From NCBI GenBank assembly GCA_965221405.1, contig CBDCSE010000003.1:558001-622000 (forward strand): a stretch of 64,000 bases of DNA. The letters are read 5' to 3'. The position numbers and the translations under genes were made by a program. This DNA is from JAPOUP01 sp965221405 (GTDB lineage: Bacteria; Pseudomonadota; Alphaproteobacteria; Rhodobacterales; Rhodobacteraceae). Positions 34,214 through 42,886 of the stretch are shown one piece after another (positions within the stretch are counted from its first letter, which is position 1; each line of letters opens with the position of its first letter). The notes below the pieces were generated by a model. It worked only from the letters and a program-made list of their open reading frames with translations. It was not told the DNA's origin and ran no database searches.

Positions 34214-36907
34214 ATGACCAGCCTTAATGACATCAGGACGACTTTTCTGGATTACTTCCGCCGCAACGGTCACGAGATTGTCTCTTCATCATCGCTCGTG
34301 CCGCGAAACGATCCCACGCTCATGTTCGTCAACTCGGGTATGGTGCAGTTCAAGAATCTGTTCACCGGCATCGAGCGGCGCACCTACTCGCGGGCCGCGA
34401 CAGCACAGAAATGCGTACGCGCGGGAGGCAAGCACAACGATCTCGACAATGTCGGTTACACGGCACGGCACCATACGTTTTTCGAGATGTTGGGCAACTT
34501 CTCATTCGGTGACTATTTCAAGGACGAGGCGATACCCTTTGCCTGGAAGCTGCTTACCGGCGATTTCGGCATCGATAGCGGCCGACTCTCTGTTACCGTC
34601 TACCATACTGATCACGAGGCGGCTGACATCTGGAGAAAGGTGGGAGTTCCAGAGGACCGGATAATCCGTATCGCGACGCATGACAATTTCTGGCAGATGG
34701 GCCCCACTGGACCCTGCGGACCCTGCACGGAGATCTTCTATGATCACGGAGAGCATATTCGGGGCGGCCCGCCGGGTAGCGCTGATGAGGATGGTGACCG
34801 GTTCGTCGAGATCTGGAACATCGTTTTTATGCAGAACGAACGGTTCGAGGATGGTTCGATGATCGATCTCGACATCCAGTCGATCGACACCGGCATGGGG
34901 TTGGAGCGGATCGGGGCGCTTCTTCAGGGCAGGCATGACAATTACGATACCGATACGATGCGCGCACTCATCGAGGCGAGCGCGAACGTCATCGGATCCG
35001 ATCCGTACGGCCCCGGGAACGTGCATCATCGGGTGATCGCCGACCACGTCAGATCGATGGCGTTTCTGATTGCCGATGGCGTGACGCCCTCGAACGAAGG
35101 GCGCGGCAACGTCCTGCGGCGGATTATGCGACGCGCGATGCGGCATGCGCATCTTGCCGGAGCCCGGGAACCGGTGATGCATCGGCTTTTGCCGACACTC
35201 GTTGATGAGATGGGACGAGCGTATCCCGACCTTGTCCGTACGCTTCCGATGATCGAGGAAACTCTCAGGATGGAGGAGACGCGGTTCCTGAAGACGCTCG
35301 AACGCGGACTTCGGCTCTTGGACGATGAGGTGTCCCGACTGGCTGATGGCGCCGATCTCCCGGGCGTATCGGCGTTCAAGCTTTACGACACCTATGGATT
35401 TCCGCTTGATTTGACCCTTGACGCACTCCGGGAGCGGGGGCGCGGGGTCGATGTCGCGGGATTTGATGCGGAGATGAAGCGGCAGAGAACCGAGGCCCGG
35501 AAGTCATGGTCCGGCGTTGGTGACTGGAGCAACTCCGCGATCTGGTTCGATCTGCTCGAGACCCATGGCGCCACCGAGTTCCTCGGCTACGGGACCGAGA
35601 CGGCGGAGGGGCAGGTCGCCGCAATCGTGACCGATGGAAAGAATGTGCAGGCGCTGCGGGAAAAGGGGACCGGCTGGATCGTTGTCAACCAAACACCGTT
35701 CTATGGTGAGGCGGGTGGTCAGGCGAGCGATCATGGATCGATCCGGACGGTTTCCGGGAATTCGGTAGAGAGATGTCATTGCGCGGTCAAGAATGTGCAG
35801 CGTTTCGCGGAAGGGAGGATTTTCGCTCACGAAGTGCAGGTCATGTCTGGCTGTCTGCGGCTTGGCGATGCGGTGTCGCTCGCGGTCGATCACGAACGCC
35901 GTATGGCGATCCGCGCCAATCATTCAGCGACGCATCTTCTGCACGAAGCTCTAAGGCAGACGCTGGGCGACCATGTCGCGCAGCGTGGGTCGCTCAACAC
36001 ACCTGACAGACTGAGATTCGATTTCAGCCACCGGAAAGCTCTGAGTGACGGGGAACTGAGGGCTGTGGAAAACGAGGTGAATGCCCACATCCGGCTGAAT
36101 TCACCTGTGGTAACGAGAATCATGACGCTCGACGACGCGCGCTCGGTTGGAGCGCAGGCGCTCTTCGGGGAAAAATACGGCGATGACGTACGGGTTGTAT
36201 CCATGGGTAGCTCGGCCAGGGGAAAGGGTGCTGACGGTAACACCTATTCCATCGAGCTATGCGGAGGCACCCATGTGGAGCGGACGGGCGACATAGGACT
36301 GTGTGTCCTGCTTGGCGACAGCGCGTCCAGCGCGGGCGTGCGCCGTATTGAGGCACTGACAGGACGTGAGGCGCTTGCTTACATGAATTCACTGGCGACG
36401 CGTGTCGGGGAACTGTCGGACATGCTCAGGACCGGACCTTCGGATCTGGTTGATCGCGTCCGCTCGCTGGTTGACGAGCGCAAACGCCTCTCGAGTGAGG
36501 TCGCGCGGTTGCGCCGCGATCTGGCGATGGTTGGCAGGAGCGGGGATGCGGGGGAGGACAGTACACGCCGCAGGGTGGGCGGTACCGAATTCCTGACACA
36601 AGTGCTCAAAGGCGTTGGCGGCAAGGATTTGCCTGGTCTGATTGACGAACACAAGGCGCGGATTGGCTCCGGCGTGATCCTGCTTATCGCGGATGGAGAC
36701 GGCAAGGCCGCCGTGGCCGCCGGGGTTACCGATGATCTGACCGGGCGTTTCAGCGCCGTAGAGATCGTTCGTGCGGCCGTGCCGGAGCTCGGCGGTAGGG
36801 GTGGCGGTGGTCGCCGTGACATGGCCCAGGGCGGCGGAAAGACCGCCGAAAGGGCCAATGCCGCGATTGAGGCGGCGGAAACGCTACTTAAGGGAGTGAG
36901 GCGATGA
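34214..36907 (+). CDS. alaS: Alanyl-tRNA synthetase
   Basis: AlaS (897 residues) charges tRNA-Ala. The class II catalytic core carries motif 1/2 stretches TLMFVNSGMVQFKNLFTGIE and RHHTFFEMLGNFSFGDYFK. The editing domain has the zinc-binding pair HSATHLLH (near 569) and ELCGGTHVERTG (near 680). The C-terminal oligomerisation/DHHA1 part includes GGRGGGGRRDMAQGGG (near 860), where DHHA1 domains have GGxGGGRxxxAQ. Length and order are normal. Its neighbour upstream was originally recA; the IS at 32513-34142 now occupies its immediate upstream region. Confidence 0.98.
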   Translation: MTSLNDIRTTFLDYFRRNGHEIVSSSSLVPRNDPTLMFVNSGMVQFKNLFTGIERRTYSRAATAQKCVRAGGKHNDLDNVGYTARHHTFFEMLGNFSFGDYFKDEAIPFAWKLLTGDFGIDSGRLSVTVYHTDHEAADIWRKVGVPEDRIIRIATHDNFWQMGPTGPCGPCTEIFYDHGEHIRGGPPGSADEDGDRFVEIWNIVFMQNERFEDGSMIDLDIQSIDTGMGLERIGALLQGRHDNYDTDTMRALIEASANVIGSDPYGPGNVHHRVIADHVRSMAFLIADGVTPSNEGRGNVLRRIMRRAMRHAHLAGAREPVMHRLLPTLVDEMGRAYPDLVRTLPMIEETLRMEETRFLKTLERGLRLLDDEVSRLADGADLPGVSAFKLYDTYGFPLDLTLDALRERGRGVDVAGFDAEMKRQRTEARKSWSGVGDWSNSAIWFDLLETHGATEFLGYGTETAEGQVAAIVTDGKNVQALREKGTGWIVVNQTPFYGEAGGQASDHGSIRTVSGNSVERCHCAVKNVQRFAEGRIFAHEVQVMSGCLRLGDAVSLAVDHERRMAIRANHSATHLLHEALRQTLGDHVAQRGSLNTPDRLRFDFSHRKALSDGELRAVENEVNAHIRLNSPVVTRIMTLDDARSVGAQALFGEKYGDDVRVVSMGSSARGKGADGNTYSIELCGGTHVERTGDIGLCVLLGDSASSAGVRRIEALTGREALAYMNSLATRVGELSDMLRTGPSDLVDRVRSLVDERKRLSSEVARLRRDLAMVGRSGDAGEDSTRRRVGGTEFLTQVLKGVGGKDLPGLIDEHKARIGSGVILLIADGDGKAAVAAGVTDDLTGRFSAVEIVRAAVPELGGRGGGGRRDMAQGGGKTAERANAAIEAAETLLKGVRR

Positions 36908-37188
36908 GTGCATTGTGGATTGCGCATGTGACGGTGACGGACGAGGAGGCTTACGCAAGGTATGCGGCTTTGGCTACGGAAGCGATTGAGCGGGGAGGCG
37001 GGGAGATTCTCGCACGGGGAGGTAGGCATGTTCAACTGGAAGGCACTGACAGATCACGCAATGTAGTGATTCGCTATCCCAGCGTTGAGGCGGCAAAAGC
37101 GGTTTATGATTCCGATCTTTACCGGAAAGCGCTCAGGCACGCGAAGGGCGCCTCCGAGCGGGAGGTCGTTATCGTCGAGGAACTGTGA
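36904..37188 (+). CDS. DUF1330 family protein
   Basis: A 94-residue ferredoxin-like-fold protein of the DUF1330 family (IAHVTVTDEEAYARYAALAT at the start; NVVIRYPSVEAAKAVYDSD in the middle). Function is unknown; the fold resembles dimeric alpha-beta barrel monooxygenase-like proteins. The ATG overlaps the alaS stop (ATGA), so it is co-translated with alaS. The 202 bases downstream to the IS at 37391 hold no convincing gene and probably carried the promoter of the binding-protein gene now at 38892. Confidence 0.85.
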   Translation: MSALWIAHVTVTDEEAYARYAALATEAIERGGGEILARGGRHVQLEGTDRSRNVVIRYPSVEAAKAVYDSDLYRKALRHAKGASEREVVIVEEL

Positions 37189-37386
37189 ATTCCGCCAGCG
37201 CTCCCGTTATGGAGATCATATGTGCACCAAGCCGACGTCCGCCGCAATGCCGGATGGTCCGGGCTGGTCCCAAAAACGGGCGGTGCTGCATTCCATCTGT
37301 ATGGAGACAGGCGACGTGCCGGTCAATTTGCGGAATCGCCTTGTCCCTACGGGTGACCGGGTGCAGGTCGCGGCTCCGAATATGAC

Positions 37387-37390
37387 ATAG
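37387..37390 (+). repeat. 4-bp target duplication, left (ATAG)
   Basis: ATAG stands directly before the left end of the IS and again at 38877-38880 directly after its right end. Confidence 0.7.
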
Positions 37391-37427
37391 GAGCCTCTTG
37401 CAGAACTCCGCGGTCGAGCGGTTTTTT

Positions 37428-37448
37428 CCCGTGAAACGGGCTTTTTTT
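37428..37448 (+). terminator. IS-borne terminator at the left end
   Basis: CCCGT-GAA-ACGGG followed by CTTTTTTT, within the first 60 bases of the IS. It would stop readthrough from the alaS side into the transposase gene. Confidence 0.6.
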
Positions 37449-37528
37449 CGACGGCCGGGCCTGGATATGGAGCCGTCCATCCGGTATGCTTAGGGTGATG
37501 AACCAACAACATACGGGGAGACGGCCCC

Positions 37529-38651
37529 ATGTCCGTGGGAAAGTTCGTATCAGACGCCTGGCACCGCATTCAAGGGCAGCTTTTCCCCTTCCTCGCCGGG
37601 GAGGTCGGCCCGCTGGGCAGGATGCACCGCAGGTTCGTGGCGGTCCTCGACCTGGCGGAGGTGGAGCGGCACCTCCATTACGGCCACCGCGGCGCCGGGC
37701 ACCCTCCCTCCGACCGGAACGCGCTGGCGCGGGCTTTCGTGGCCAGGGCGGTCTGGGACCTTCCGACCACAGCCGCCCTGATCGACAGGCTCAGGTACGA
37801 TCCCACGCCGCGGCGGCTTTGCGGCCGGTCGCCGCGTGTCGGGGGTCCCCGGCGAACCGGCGTTCTCCCGGGCCTTCGCGTGGTTCGCGGAGACGCGGCT
37901 GCCCGAACGCATGCACGGGGCTTTGGTCAGGGCCGCCCATGACGGCCCGGCCGTCGGCCACGTATCCCGGGACCCGACGGCGGTCGTGGGACGGGAGAGG
38001 CCCGCGCCGAAGCGGCGGCGCGGACGCCCCGGGAAGGGCGGGCGCCCGGTCAGGGAGCCGACCAGGCTGGAGCGGCGGCTGGAAAGCGGCATGTCCACGG
38101 CGGAGATGGTGGCGGAGCTGCCGAAGGCCTGCGACGCCGGCACGGAACGGAACGCGAAAGGTTACAGGGAGCGCTGGCGCGGGTACGGAACGCATATCGA
38201 CGCCGCCGGCGGCGATGTCCCCGTCAGCCGCGTCCCGGCCCCGGCGTCGCTGCACGACAGCCAGGCCGCCATCCCGCTCGCCCGGATGGCCGCGGAGCGG
38301 GTGGACCACTGCCACGGGCTGATGGACGCGGCCTGTGACTCCCGGGAGATCGGGCCGTGCGCCCGCATGGCGGGGCGGGTGGCGATCATCAACGCCAGCC
38401 CCCGCCGCGACGCGGCGCTCAGGGCGCGCCTCGCGGGGGAGGCGCTCGCCCGGCGCAGGGCCGCCGGCCACGTCCGCCACGACCGCGTGCGCCACCGGCA
38501 GCGGCCGGGCGGCGGGCGGGTGAACTCCGCCCCCAGGGACTCCTGCGGCGGCCGGCACGTCCGGGTGCGGGCGCGCGCCAGGGTCGCCTGCCACCTGTTC
38601 TTCGGCGTGCCCGGCCTGACGGTCCACCGGCTGATGCGGCCCGTCGTCTGA
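37529..38651 (+). pseudogene. Frameshifted IS4/IS1182-like transposase
   Basis: The first part (MSVGKFVSDAWHRIQGQLF to RRLCG) is in one frame until about 37830; the remainder (GEPAFSRAFAWFAETRLPER onward) is in another, to the stop at 38651. Catalytic candidates include the Asp in GHVSRDPTAVVG and the Asp in LMDAACDSREIG. In relatives the glutamate lies in NARLKDEFGG; here that segment reads NSAPRDSCGG, so the catalytic glutamate is lost as well. The copy is dead. A fragment of a second, related copy is at the right edge of the window. Confidence 0.82.
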
Positions 38652-38876
38652 CACCCCGCCAGCGGCAGCGCCGGACGCCGCCGACGCCGCCCCGGAACGG
38701 GACGGCGCGCCCGCCCGTGCGCGGACGGCGCCCGAAGGGCGACGGAATGCGACATTCCGCCACACTCCGGCGCGCCGGGACGCCCCGGAGACCCCGGAAT
38801 CCGGTGCCGGAACCCCGGCGGACGCGCCGGAGGCTGGCCACGGCCGCCGGAACCGCGATAATTGTGCAAGAGGCTC

Positions 38877-38880
38877 ATAG
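38877..38880 (+). repeat. 4-bp target duplication, right (ATAG)
   Basis: Matches 37387-37390. The next bases, GAGAGACGGAA, belong to the ribosome site of the downstream gene. Confidence 0.7.
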
Positions 38881-38891
38881 GAGAGACGGAA

Positions 38892-39665
38892 ATGAGAACA
38901 GCTCTGGTAGCCCTCGTTTGCGTCGGGATCTTCCATCCGGAAGCCGTTATGGCGCAGGTGCCGGATCTGGAAGGGCGTGCGGTTGTGGTGGTGACCGAAA
39001 ACGCGTACCCGCCGCTGCAGTTCGTGGAGCCCGGGTCGGGTGAAGCGATCGGATGGGAATATGACGCCATGGCGGAGATAGAAAAACGTCTGAACATCAA
39101 CATCGTATACGAGAATATAAGTTGGGATGCGATGATCGCCGCGGTAAGCCGGGGCCAGTATGATATGGGGATGACCGGCATCACCATTCGGGAGGACCGT
39201 ATGGAAAAGGTCGACTTCTCCGATTCCTACATGGTTTCCCAGATGTTGATGGTCGTTGCCGGAGACGAGTCCCGTTTCGATGATGCGCGCAGCTTTGCCG
39301 CCGACCCCGACCTGCTCGCGGGTGCGCAGCCCGGAACCACGCCGTTCTACGTCACGGTTTATGACATACTTGACGGTGATGAGGTCAATCCAAGGGTCAT
39401 TCAGTTCGAAACCTTCGGGGCCGCGCTGCAGGCGTTACGGACGGGTGACGTCGATCTGGTGCTTTCGGACAGCACGGCGGCCAATGGATATGTTTCCGCC
39501 TCGGGCGGAGGGCTCAAGATCGTGGGAGAACCATTGGGTACCGAGGAGTTTGGATTTATATCCCCCAAAGACAGTGATCTGGTTGACCCGATGAACGCGG
39601 CGATCGCGGAATCGCAGAGCCAGATGAACGGAATGGGAATTGCCCCGTTCCGTCGCTATGCGTAG
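38892..39665 (+). CDS. Amino-acid ABC transporter substrate-binding protein (family 3)
   Basis: A 257-residue periplasmic binding protein. The signal peptide ends near residue 21 (EAVMAQVP). The family 3 signature is seen in ENAYPPLQFVEPGSGEAIGW and in YDMGMTGITIREDRMEKVDF. The last ~15 residues (QSQMNGMGIAPFRRYA) do not look like the family's usual end, so the extreme C terminus may be altered. ATG 38892 follows GGAGAGACGGAA. It was probably first in an operon with the permease whose C-terminal fragment is at 43338-43708. An IS now separates it from its promoter side and a 3.7-kb insertion from the permease. Confidence 0.85.
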   Translation: MRTALVALVCVGIFHPEAVMAQVPDLEGRAVVVVTENAYPPLQFVEPGSGEAIGWEYDAMAEIEKRLNINIVYENISWDAMIAAVSRGQYDMGMTGITIREDRMEKVDFSDSYMVSQMLMVVAGDESRFDDARSFAADPDLLAGAQPGTTPFYVTVYDILDGDEVNPRVIQFETFGAALQALRTGDVDLVLSDSTAANGYVSASGGGLKIVGEPLGTEEFGFISPKDSDLVDPMNAAIAESQSQMNGMGIAPFRRYA

Positions 39666-39752
39666 ATGAACCATTGACGCCTGATTAAAACCGTGAAACA
39701 GTTTCCCGCGCATGCCCTGAAAGGGTGGAAACAAGGCTAGGGTAAGGGATCG

Positions 39753-40046
39753 ATGGCAGATCAAAGCAATCCGCAAGTTGAACTCACACTGCCTGTCTAT
39801 TACGCGCCTATTATTGGTGTCGGTTCTACCGGCGTTGACATAAAACTCACTTTCATGGATTTTTCGCCTATTGAAGTGACGGGGGAAAATGGGAAAAAAC
39901 AGCGTCCCGCGATCCCGCAGTGTGTCGTATCCTTAGGGCTTCACGCCGCAAAAGACCTACATGCGCTCCTTGGAATTGAATTGCGGAAATACGAAGATGA
40001 GTTTGGTGAACTCAGGACCGTTTTCACTAGGTCCCTGCCAGAATAA
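39753..40046 (+). CDS. Small DUF3467-like protein, first gene of a low-GC cassette
   Basis: A 97-residue protein without signal or membrane segment. The second half, CVVSLGLHAAKDLHALLGIE followed by LRKYEDEFGEL, resembles the end of DUF3467 proteins (a conserved residue run AKxLxxxLxxxLxxYExxFG). The first half has a strand-rich region (YYAPIIGVGSTGVDIKLTFM). Function is unknown. The codons are clearly more AT-rich than in the surrounding genes, a sign of transfer. It is followed by two genes of the same composition on the same strand. Confidence 0.65.
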   Translation: MADQSNPQVELTLPVYYAPIIGVGSTGVDIKLTFMDFSPIEVTGENGKKQRPAIPQCVVSLGLHAAKDLHALLGIELRKYEDEFGELRTVFTRSLPE

Positions 40047-40062
40047 TCCAGATGATCCCCAG

Positions 40063-40770
40063 ATGTATCCCCCCCAGATGTATCCCCCAGAGACATATAA
40101 CGCCAAAGTTTCCGTGCGGAATATTGAAGACATCGTTTTGGCTGACAATGTTCCGAACTCGGCCTGCATCTGGAAAAGGCCGAACGTGCATGTTTCGGGA
40201 ACTGAACCTCCTGAACTCTTCGGGGCGGTTACAATCGTTGACATAACAAAAGCGTTGAGTGTCGTAACAAGAAATCTGTCCTTATTTCCTCAGCCTTTGG
40301 GCAGTGGACCGAACGATTTTTACGGGGACTCCGTGAATCAGGAGCAGCAGGAAATCAAAAAACGGATTCAGGATATTGGCCGCGATGCCGGAGAAGACGG
40401 ATGGCTTGACGGAGAGGGTATCGCCGTGCACGCGAAAGGCCTCCAGTGGCTTGAAGGAAAACTGATACGGTATTTCGTGAATCCAGCAGATTTGGTCCAT
40501 CTATATCCTACAGAGGACGGAAACGTCCAGATTGAATACACCATCGAGCGTGTTTTCGGGAAAACGGAAGTGAGCGTCGAAATCAATCTTACGAAGCGGA
40601 AAGGATACTGGCACTCATTTGACTTTTCTGATAAATCCAGTGAGGACAGGTCTCTTGATCTTTCCTCGGAAACGGAGTGGGAATGGCTTTCCAGGGACTT
40701 TGAAAAAGCGAAGGACAAAGGAATAGTCAATGACCCCAAACACTCTACTTTGGCGGCAGGTTCATCCTAA
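40063..40770 (+). CDS. Uncharacterised 'DGEG' protein, second gene of the low-GC cassette
   Basis: About 235 residues. The N terminus begins in a tandem repeat of CAGATGTATCCCCC, giving two in-frame ATGs (40063, 40078). The frame is open upstream to 39961 inside the previous gene. The segment GEDGWLDGEGIAVHAKGLQW and the following FVNPADLVHLYPTEDGNVQIEY and VSVEINLTKRKGYWHSFDF recall a group of hypothetical proteins with a W-DGEG motif and a PTxxGxVQxEW strand, usually encoded directly before a small 'HPxF/QAFRP' protein, as here. That resemblance is from memory. Function unknown; soluble, acidic at the end. Confidence 0.65.
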   Translation: MYPPQMYPPETYNAKVSVRNIEDIVLADNVPNSACIWKRPNVHVSGTEPPELFGAVTIVDITKALSVVTRNLSLFPQPLGSGPNDFYGDSVNQEQQEIKKRIQDIGRDAGEDGWLDGEGIAVHAKGLQWLEGKLIRYFVNPADLVHLYPTEDGNVQIEYTIERVFGKTEVSVEINLTKRKGYWHSFDFSDKSSEDRSLDLSSETEWEWLSRDFEKAKDKGIVNDPKHSTLAAGSS

Positions 40771-40951
40771 CTTTATACAGCAAGAAATTCCTACTTCACA
40801 GGCGTTTAGGCCAAGCACAAAAGATAAAGAAAAGCCTTCCGTGGACAACGGCGATATAATTAGCGCGGAACAATCCTATCTGAATTACACGAAAAAGGGG
40901 TATGAATCAGGGGGAGTTCTTGCCGTAACGGTAGGGGAGTGTAAGGAAATA

Positions 40952-40954
40952 AAT
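40952..40954 (+). repeat. 3-bp target duplication, left (AAT)
   Basis: AAT borders the left end of the IS30 element and recurs at 42284-42286. Both are complete Asn codons in the same frame of the disrupted gene. Confidence 0.75.
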
Positions 40955-40971
40955 CCCCGGTGCCACTCCGA

Positions 40972-41041
40972 AGCGCAACGCCCGGCCCTTCCCGGAGCGA
41001 GGGCGTAGCCCGAGCGGAGGGAAGGGCCGGGCGTTGCGCTT
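40972..41041 (+). repeat. Long hairpin at the left end of the IS30 element
   Basis: AGCGCAACGCCCGGCCCTTC near 40972 pairs perfectly with the matching reverse complement ending near 41041. The ~28-base loop, CGGAGCGAGGGCGTAGCCCG at its centre, can itself fold. Its first arm overlaps the terminal repeat. It could act as a terminator behind the minus-strand transposase or be a nested terminal repeat. Confidence 0.7.
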
Positions 41042-41197
41042 TCCGCGCCCCCCGACCCCCCCGATTCCGCACGGGAACGGCTCGGTCCCTTCGGATCCGA
41101 GCCTAACCGGCACCTCCGGGCGGCGCAAGGCATGCCGGCAGGCGCGCCGGGGAAGGCCCGCGGCGCGTAGGGGACGATCCGGACGCCGGAGGTTCCC

Positions 41198-42163
41198 TCA
41201 GGGAGGCCGCGCCAGCCGGAACGCCTCGGCCGGCGTCAGGTAACCCAGGACCTTGCGCGGACGCGCGTTCAGCCGGTCCTGGACGGCGCTCACCTCCGCA
41301 TCCGTCACTTTCCGGAAGTCCGTGCCCTTGGGAAGGTACCCCCGCACCAGGCCGTTGGTGTGCTCGTTCAGGCCCCGCTCCCACGAGTGGTAGGGGCGGG
41401 CGAAGAAGAACCTTGCGCCGAGCGCCCCGGCCACCCGCGCGTGGTCCGCGAACTCCTTGCCGTTGTCGGCGGTGACCGTGTGCACCGCGCCGCGGTGCGG
41501 CCCCGGAAGGCCGGTCATGGCGGCCCCGACCGCGGCCGCCGTCTTCCTGTCGACACGCCGCAGGAGCGTGTATTTCGTGGCCCGGTCAACCAGGGACACC
41601 ACGGCCCCGCTGTGGCCGGCGCCCACGATCGTGTCCGCCTCCCAGTCGCCGACCCGCGCCTTCGCCTCCACCAGCGCCGGGCGCCCGGGGATGTCCACCC
41701 GGCCCGGGATGTGGCCCCGGCCCGCGTGGGCCCCGCCCTTCCGGTTCGGCCTCTTTCCCCGGCGGCGCAGGTGCCGCCAGAGCCGGCCCCCGGCCCTGCG
41801 GTCGGCGTGGACGTGCCGGTAAATCCACTGACGCCCCGCCACCGGGTGGCCCTCCAGGCGCAGCCGCCCGGAGACCTGCTCCGGGCTCCAGCCCCGCACC
41901 AGCCGCCCCTCCACCAGCGCCCACAGCTCCGGCGTCATCTTCCTGGGCACCGACGACGCCGCGCTGCGCCGCCCCTCGGCCAGCCGCTGCGCCTGGGCGT
42001 GCCGGTAGCCCCGGGCTCCGCCGTTGCGCCGGATCCCGCGCGGGACCGATGACGGACTGCGCCCCAGCTGGCGGGCGATCGCCCCGCCGGAAAGCCCGCT
42101 TTCCATCAGGGCGTGGATCTGGCATCTCTCGGGGTAGGTCAGGTGGCGGTAGCCCTCGGGCAT
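41198..42163 (-). CDS. IS30 family transposase
   Basis: A 321-residue DDE transposase without frameshifts. The N-terminal helix-turn-helix reads YRHLTYPERCQIHALMESGL then GGAIARQLGRSPSSVPRGIR. The catalytic core has Asp in VGDWEADTIVGAGHSG, Asp in AVHTVTADNGKEFADHARVA and Glu in YHSWERGLNEHTNGLVRGYL, the DDE spacing of IS30. It should be active in principle: the ends, the target duplication and the gene are all intact. Confidence 0.93.
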   Translation of the reverse strand: MPEGYRHLTYPERCQIHALMESGLSGGAIARQLGRSPSSVPRGIRRNGGARGYRHAQAQRLAEGRRSAASSVPRKMTPELWALVEGRLVRGWSPEQVSGRLRLEGHPVAGRQWIYRHVHADRRAGGRLWRHLRRRGKRPNRKGGAHAGRGHIPGRVDIPGRPALVEAKARVGDWEADTIVGAGHSGAVVSLVDRATKYTLLRRVDRKTAAAVGAAMTGLPGPHRGAVHTVTADNGKEFADHARVAGALGARFFFARPYHSWERGLNEHTNGLVRGYLPKGTDFRKVTDAEVSAVQDRLNARPRKVLGYLTPAEAFRLARPP

Positions 42164-42436
42164 GGCGGTCTCCTTCGCGCAACGAAGGGACTGTCGCCGC
42201 CATCCGGCCGATTCGCAACATCATGCGTCGATACGACCACCATTCACCCACATAGGGTGTTGCACTTCACTGTGGAACGGGGGAATTTAAACGTCGAAGA
42301 CGACAGCATTAACAACCCTCCTGCTCACACACTGATCGTTTTCTCCGGCCTTTCGAGGAAAATGCAGGAAGACAAGGCCAAAATTCTGCGGGACAAAGCG
42401 ATGAAGCGAGGCTGGCAGTACAGGCCGAACGCTTGA

Positions 42437-42886
42437 TGCGCTCGACACCAAATGGTTCCTTGAATATGAGATGGGTCAGTGATTCCGCTCCGCCCCTTTG
42501 AGCGCGGGGCGGCCAACACTGAGTCCGCGCATGGGCGCTTCGGTATCCGAGGATGAAGAGTTTCCCTGGTAGCTTGTCGCTGTATTGGCGCTGGGGCGTA
42601 CGCTTTCTGGCATGTGCTTTTGGACAGCCAGCACAGGTCGATACTCGTCACGCTCCTGAAGGTCGTGAGAATCACGGTATTCCCCGTCTTCGACAGTAAG
42701 TCCTCGATCCTGAAGTTTTGCGCGACCGGATCCCAATGAAACCAGCGTCCCGGGACTCCGGATTCTGGACGGCATGCGGGACTGTAGTGCCAGGAAAATG
42801 CGGAAATCGGCTTCCAGTATCGCGTTCTATCCCTGCATGACAGGATTTCCTCTTCAGGATGTGTGGTGTCCAGAGGGAGTGCCGCC
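42437..42886. other. Degenerate region between the cassette and the IS1634 remnant
   Basis: About 450 bases with no intact gene. The part 42646-42765 is related to 54690-54813 (see that entry), sharing CCCGTCTTCGACAG-(T/C)-AA-(G/A)-TCCTCG and a later CGGATCCC block. From 42783 a TGTAGTGCCAGGAAAATGCG sequence looks like an IS1634-type left end. A minus-strand frame reading IEDLLSKTG spans the repeat but I recognise no protein. Confidence 0.4.
42646..42765. repeat. Dispersed degenerate repeat, copy A
   Basis: About 120 bases that align, with substitutions and small gaps, to 54690-54813 in the same orientation. The best-kept core is CCCGTCTTCGACAG followed by CGGATCCC about 45 bases later and CAGCGTCC after that. 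On the minus strand both translate to a segment containing DLLSKTG. Probably two relics of one mobile element. Confidence 0.55.

Larger units (their letters stand above)
37391..38876 (+). mobile_element. IS4/IS1182-like insertion sequence
   Basis: A 1486-base element with inverted ends GAGCCTCTTGCAGAAC (left) and, read inward, GAGCCTCTTGCACAATT (right); the first 12 bases are identical. It is flanked by ATAG on both sides. It landed 15 bases upstream of the start codon of the amino-acid-binding protein gene, leaving that gene's ribosome site (GGAGAGACGGAA) intact but cutting off whatever promoter lay upstream. The transposase is frameshifted. Confidence 0.85.
40955..42283 (-). mobile_element. 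IS30 family insertion sequence
   Basis: A 1329-base element. The left end starts CCCCGGTGCCACTCCGAAGC; the right end read inward starts CCCCCGTTCCACAGTGAAGT; 19 of the first 25 bases agree. It is flanked by AAT duplications, short ones being usual for IS30. The transposase is on the minus strand and uninterrupted. The left end adjoins a long hairpin (40972-41041). The same terminal sequence occurs alone at 10952 and 16675. Confidence 0.9.
40730..42436 (+). pseudogene. Small 'SQAFRP' protein gene, third in the cassette, split by an IS30 element
   Basis: The gene starts at ATG 40730, overlapping the previous gene by 41 bases, and runs to 40954; the rest is 42287-42436. Removing the IS (40955-42283) and one AAT copy rejoins the frame exactly and yields 124 residues. 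The first half has VHPNFIQQEIPTSQAFRPST and DNGDIISAEQSYLNYTKKGY, then GVLAVTVGECKEIN; the second half continues LNVEDDSINNPPAHTLIVFS, GLSRKMQEDKAKILRDKAMK, RGWQYRPNA. The split copy could still yield a 92-residue chimera to 41008. Function unknown. The lack of any other damage suggests a recent hit. Confidence 0.8.

Noticed and set aside
37220..37390. Small 56-codon frame between DUF1330 and the IS
   Set aside because: No ribosome site, no family match, and it ends in the target duplication of the IS; more likely promoter DNA of the downstream transporter gene.
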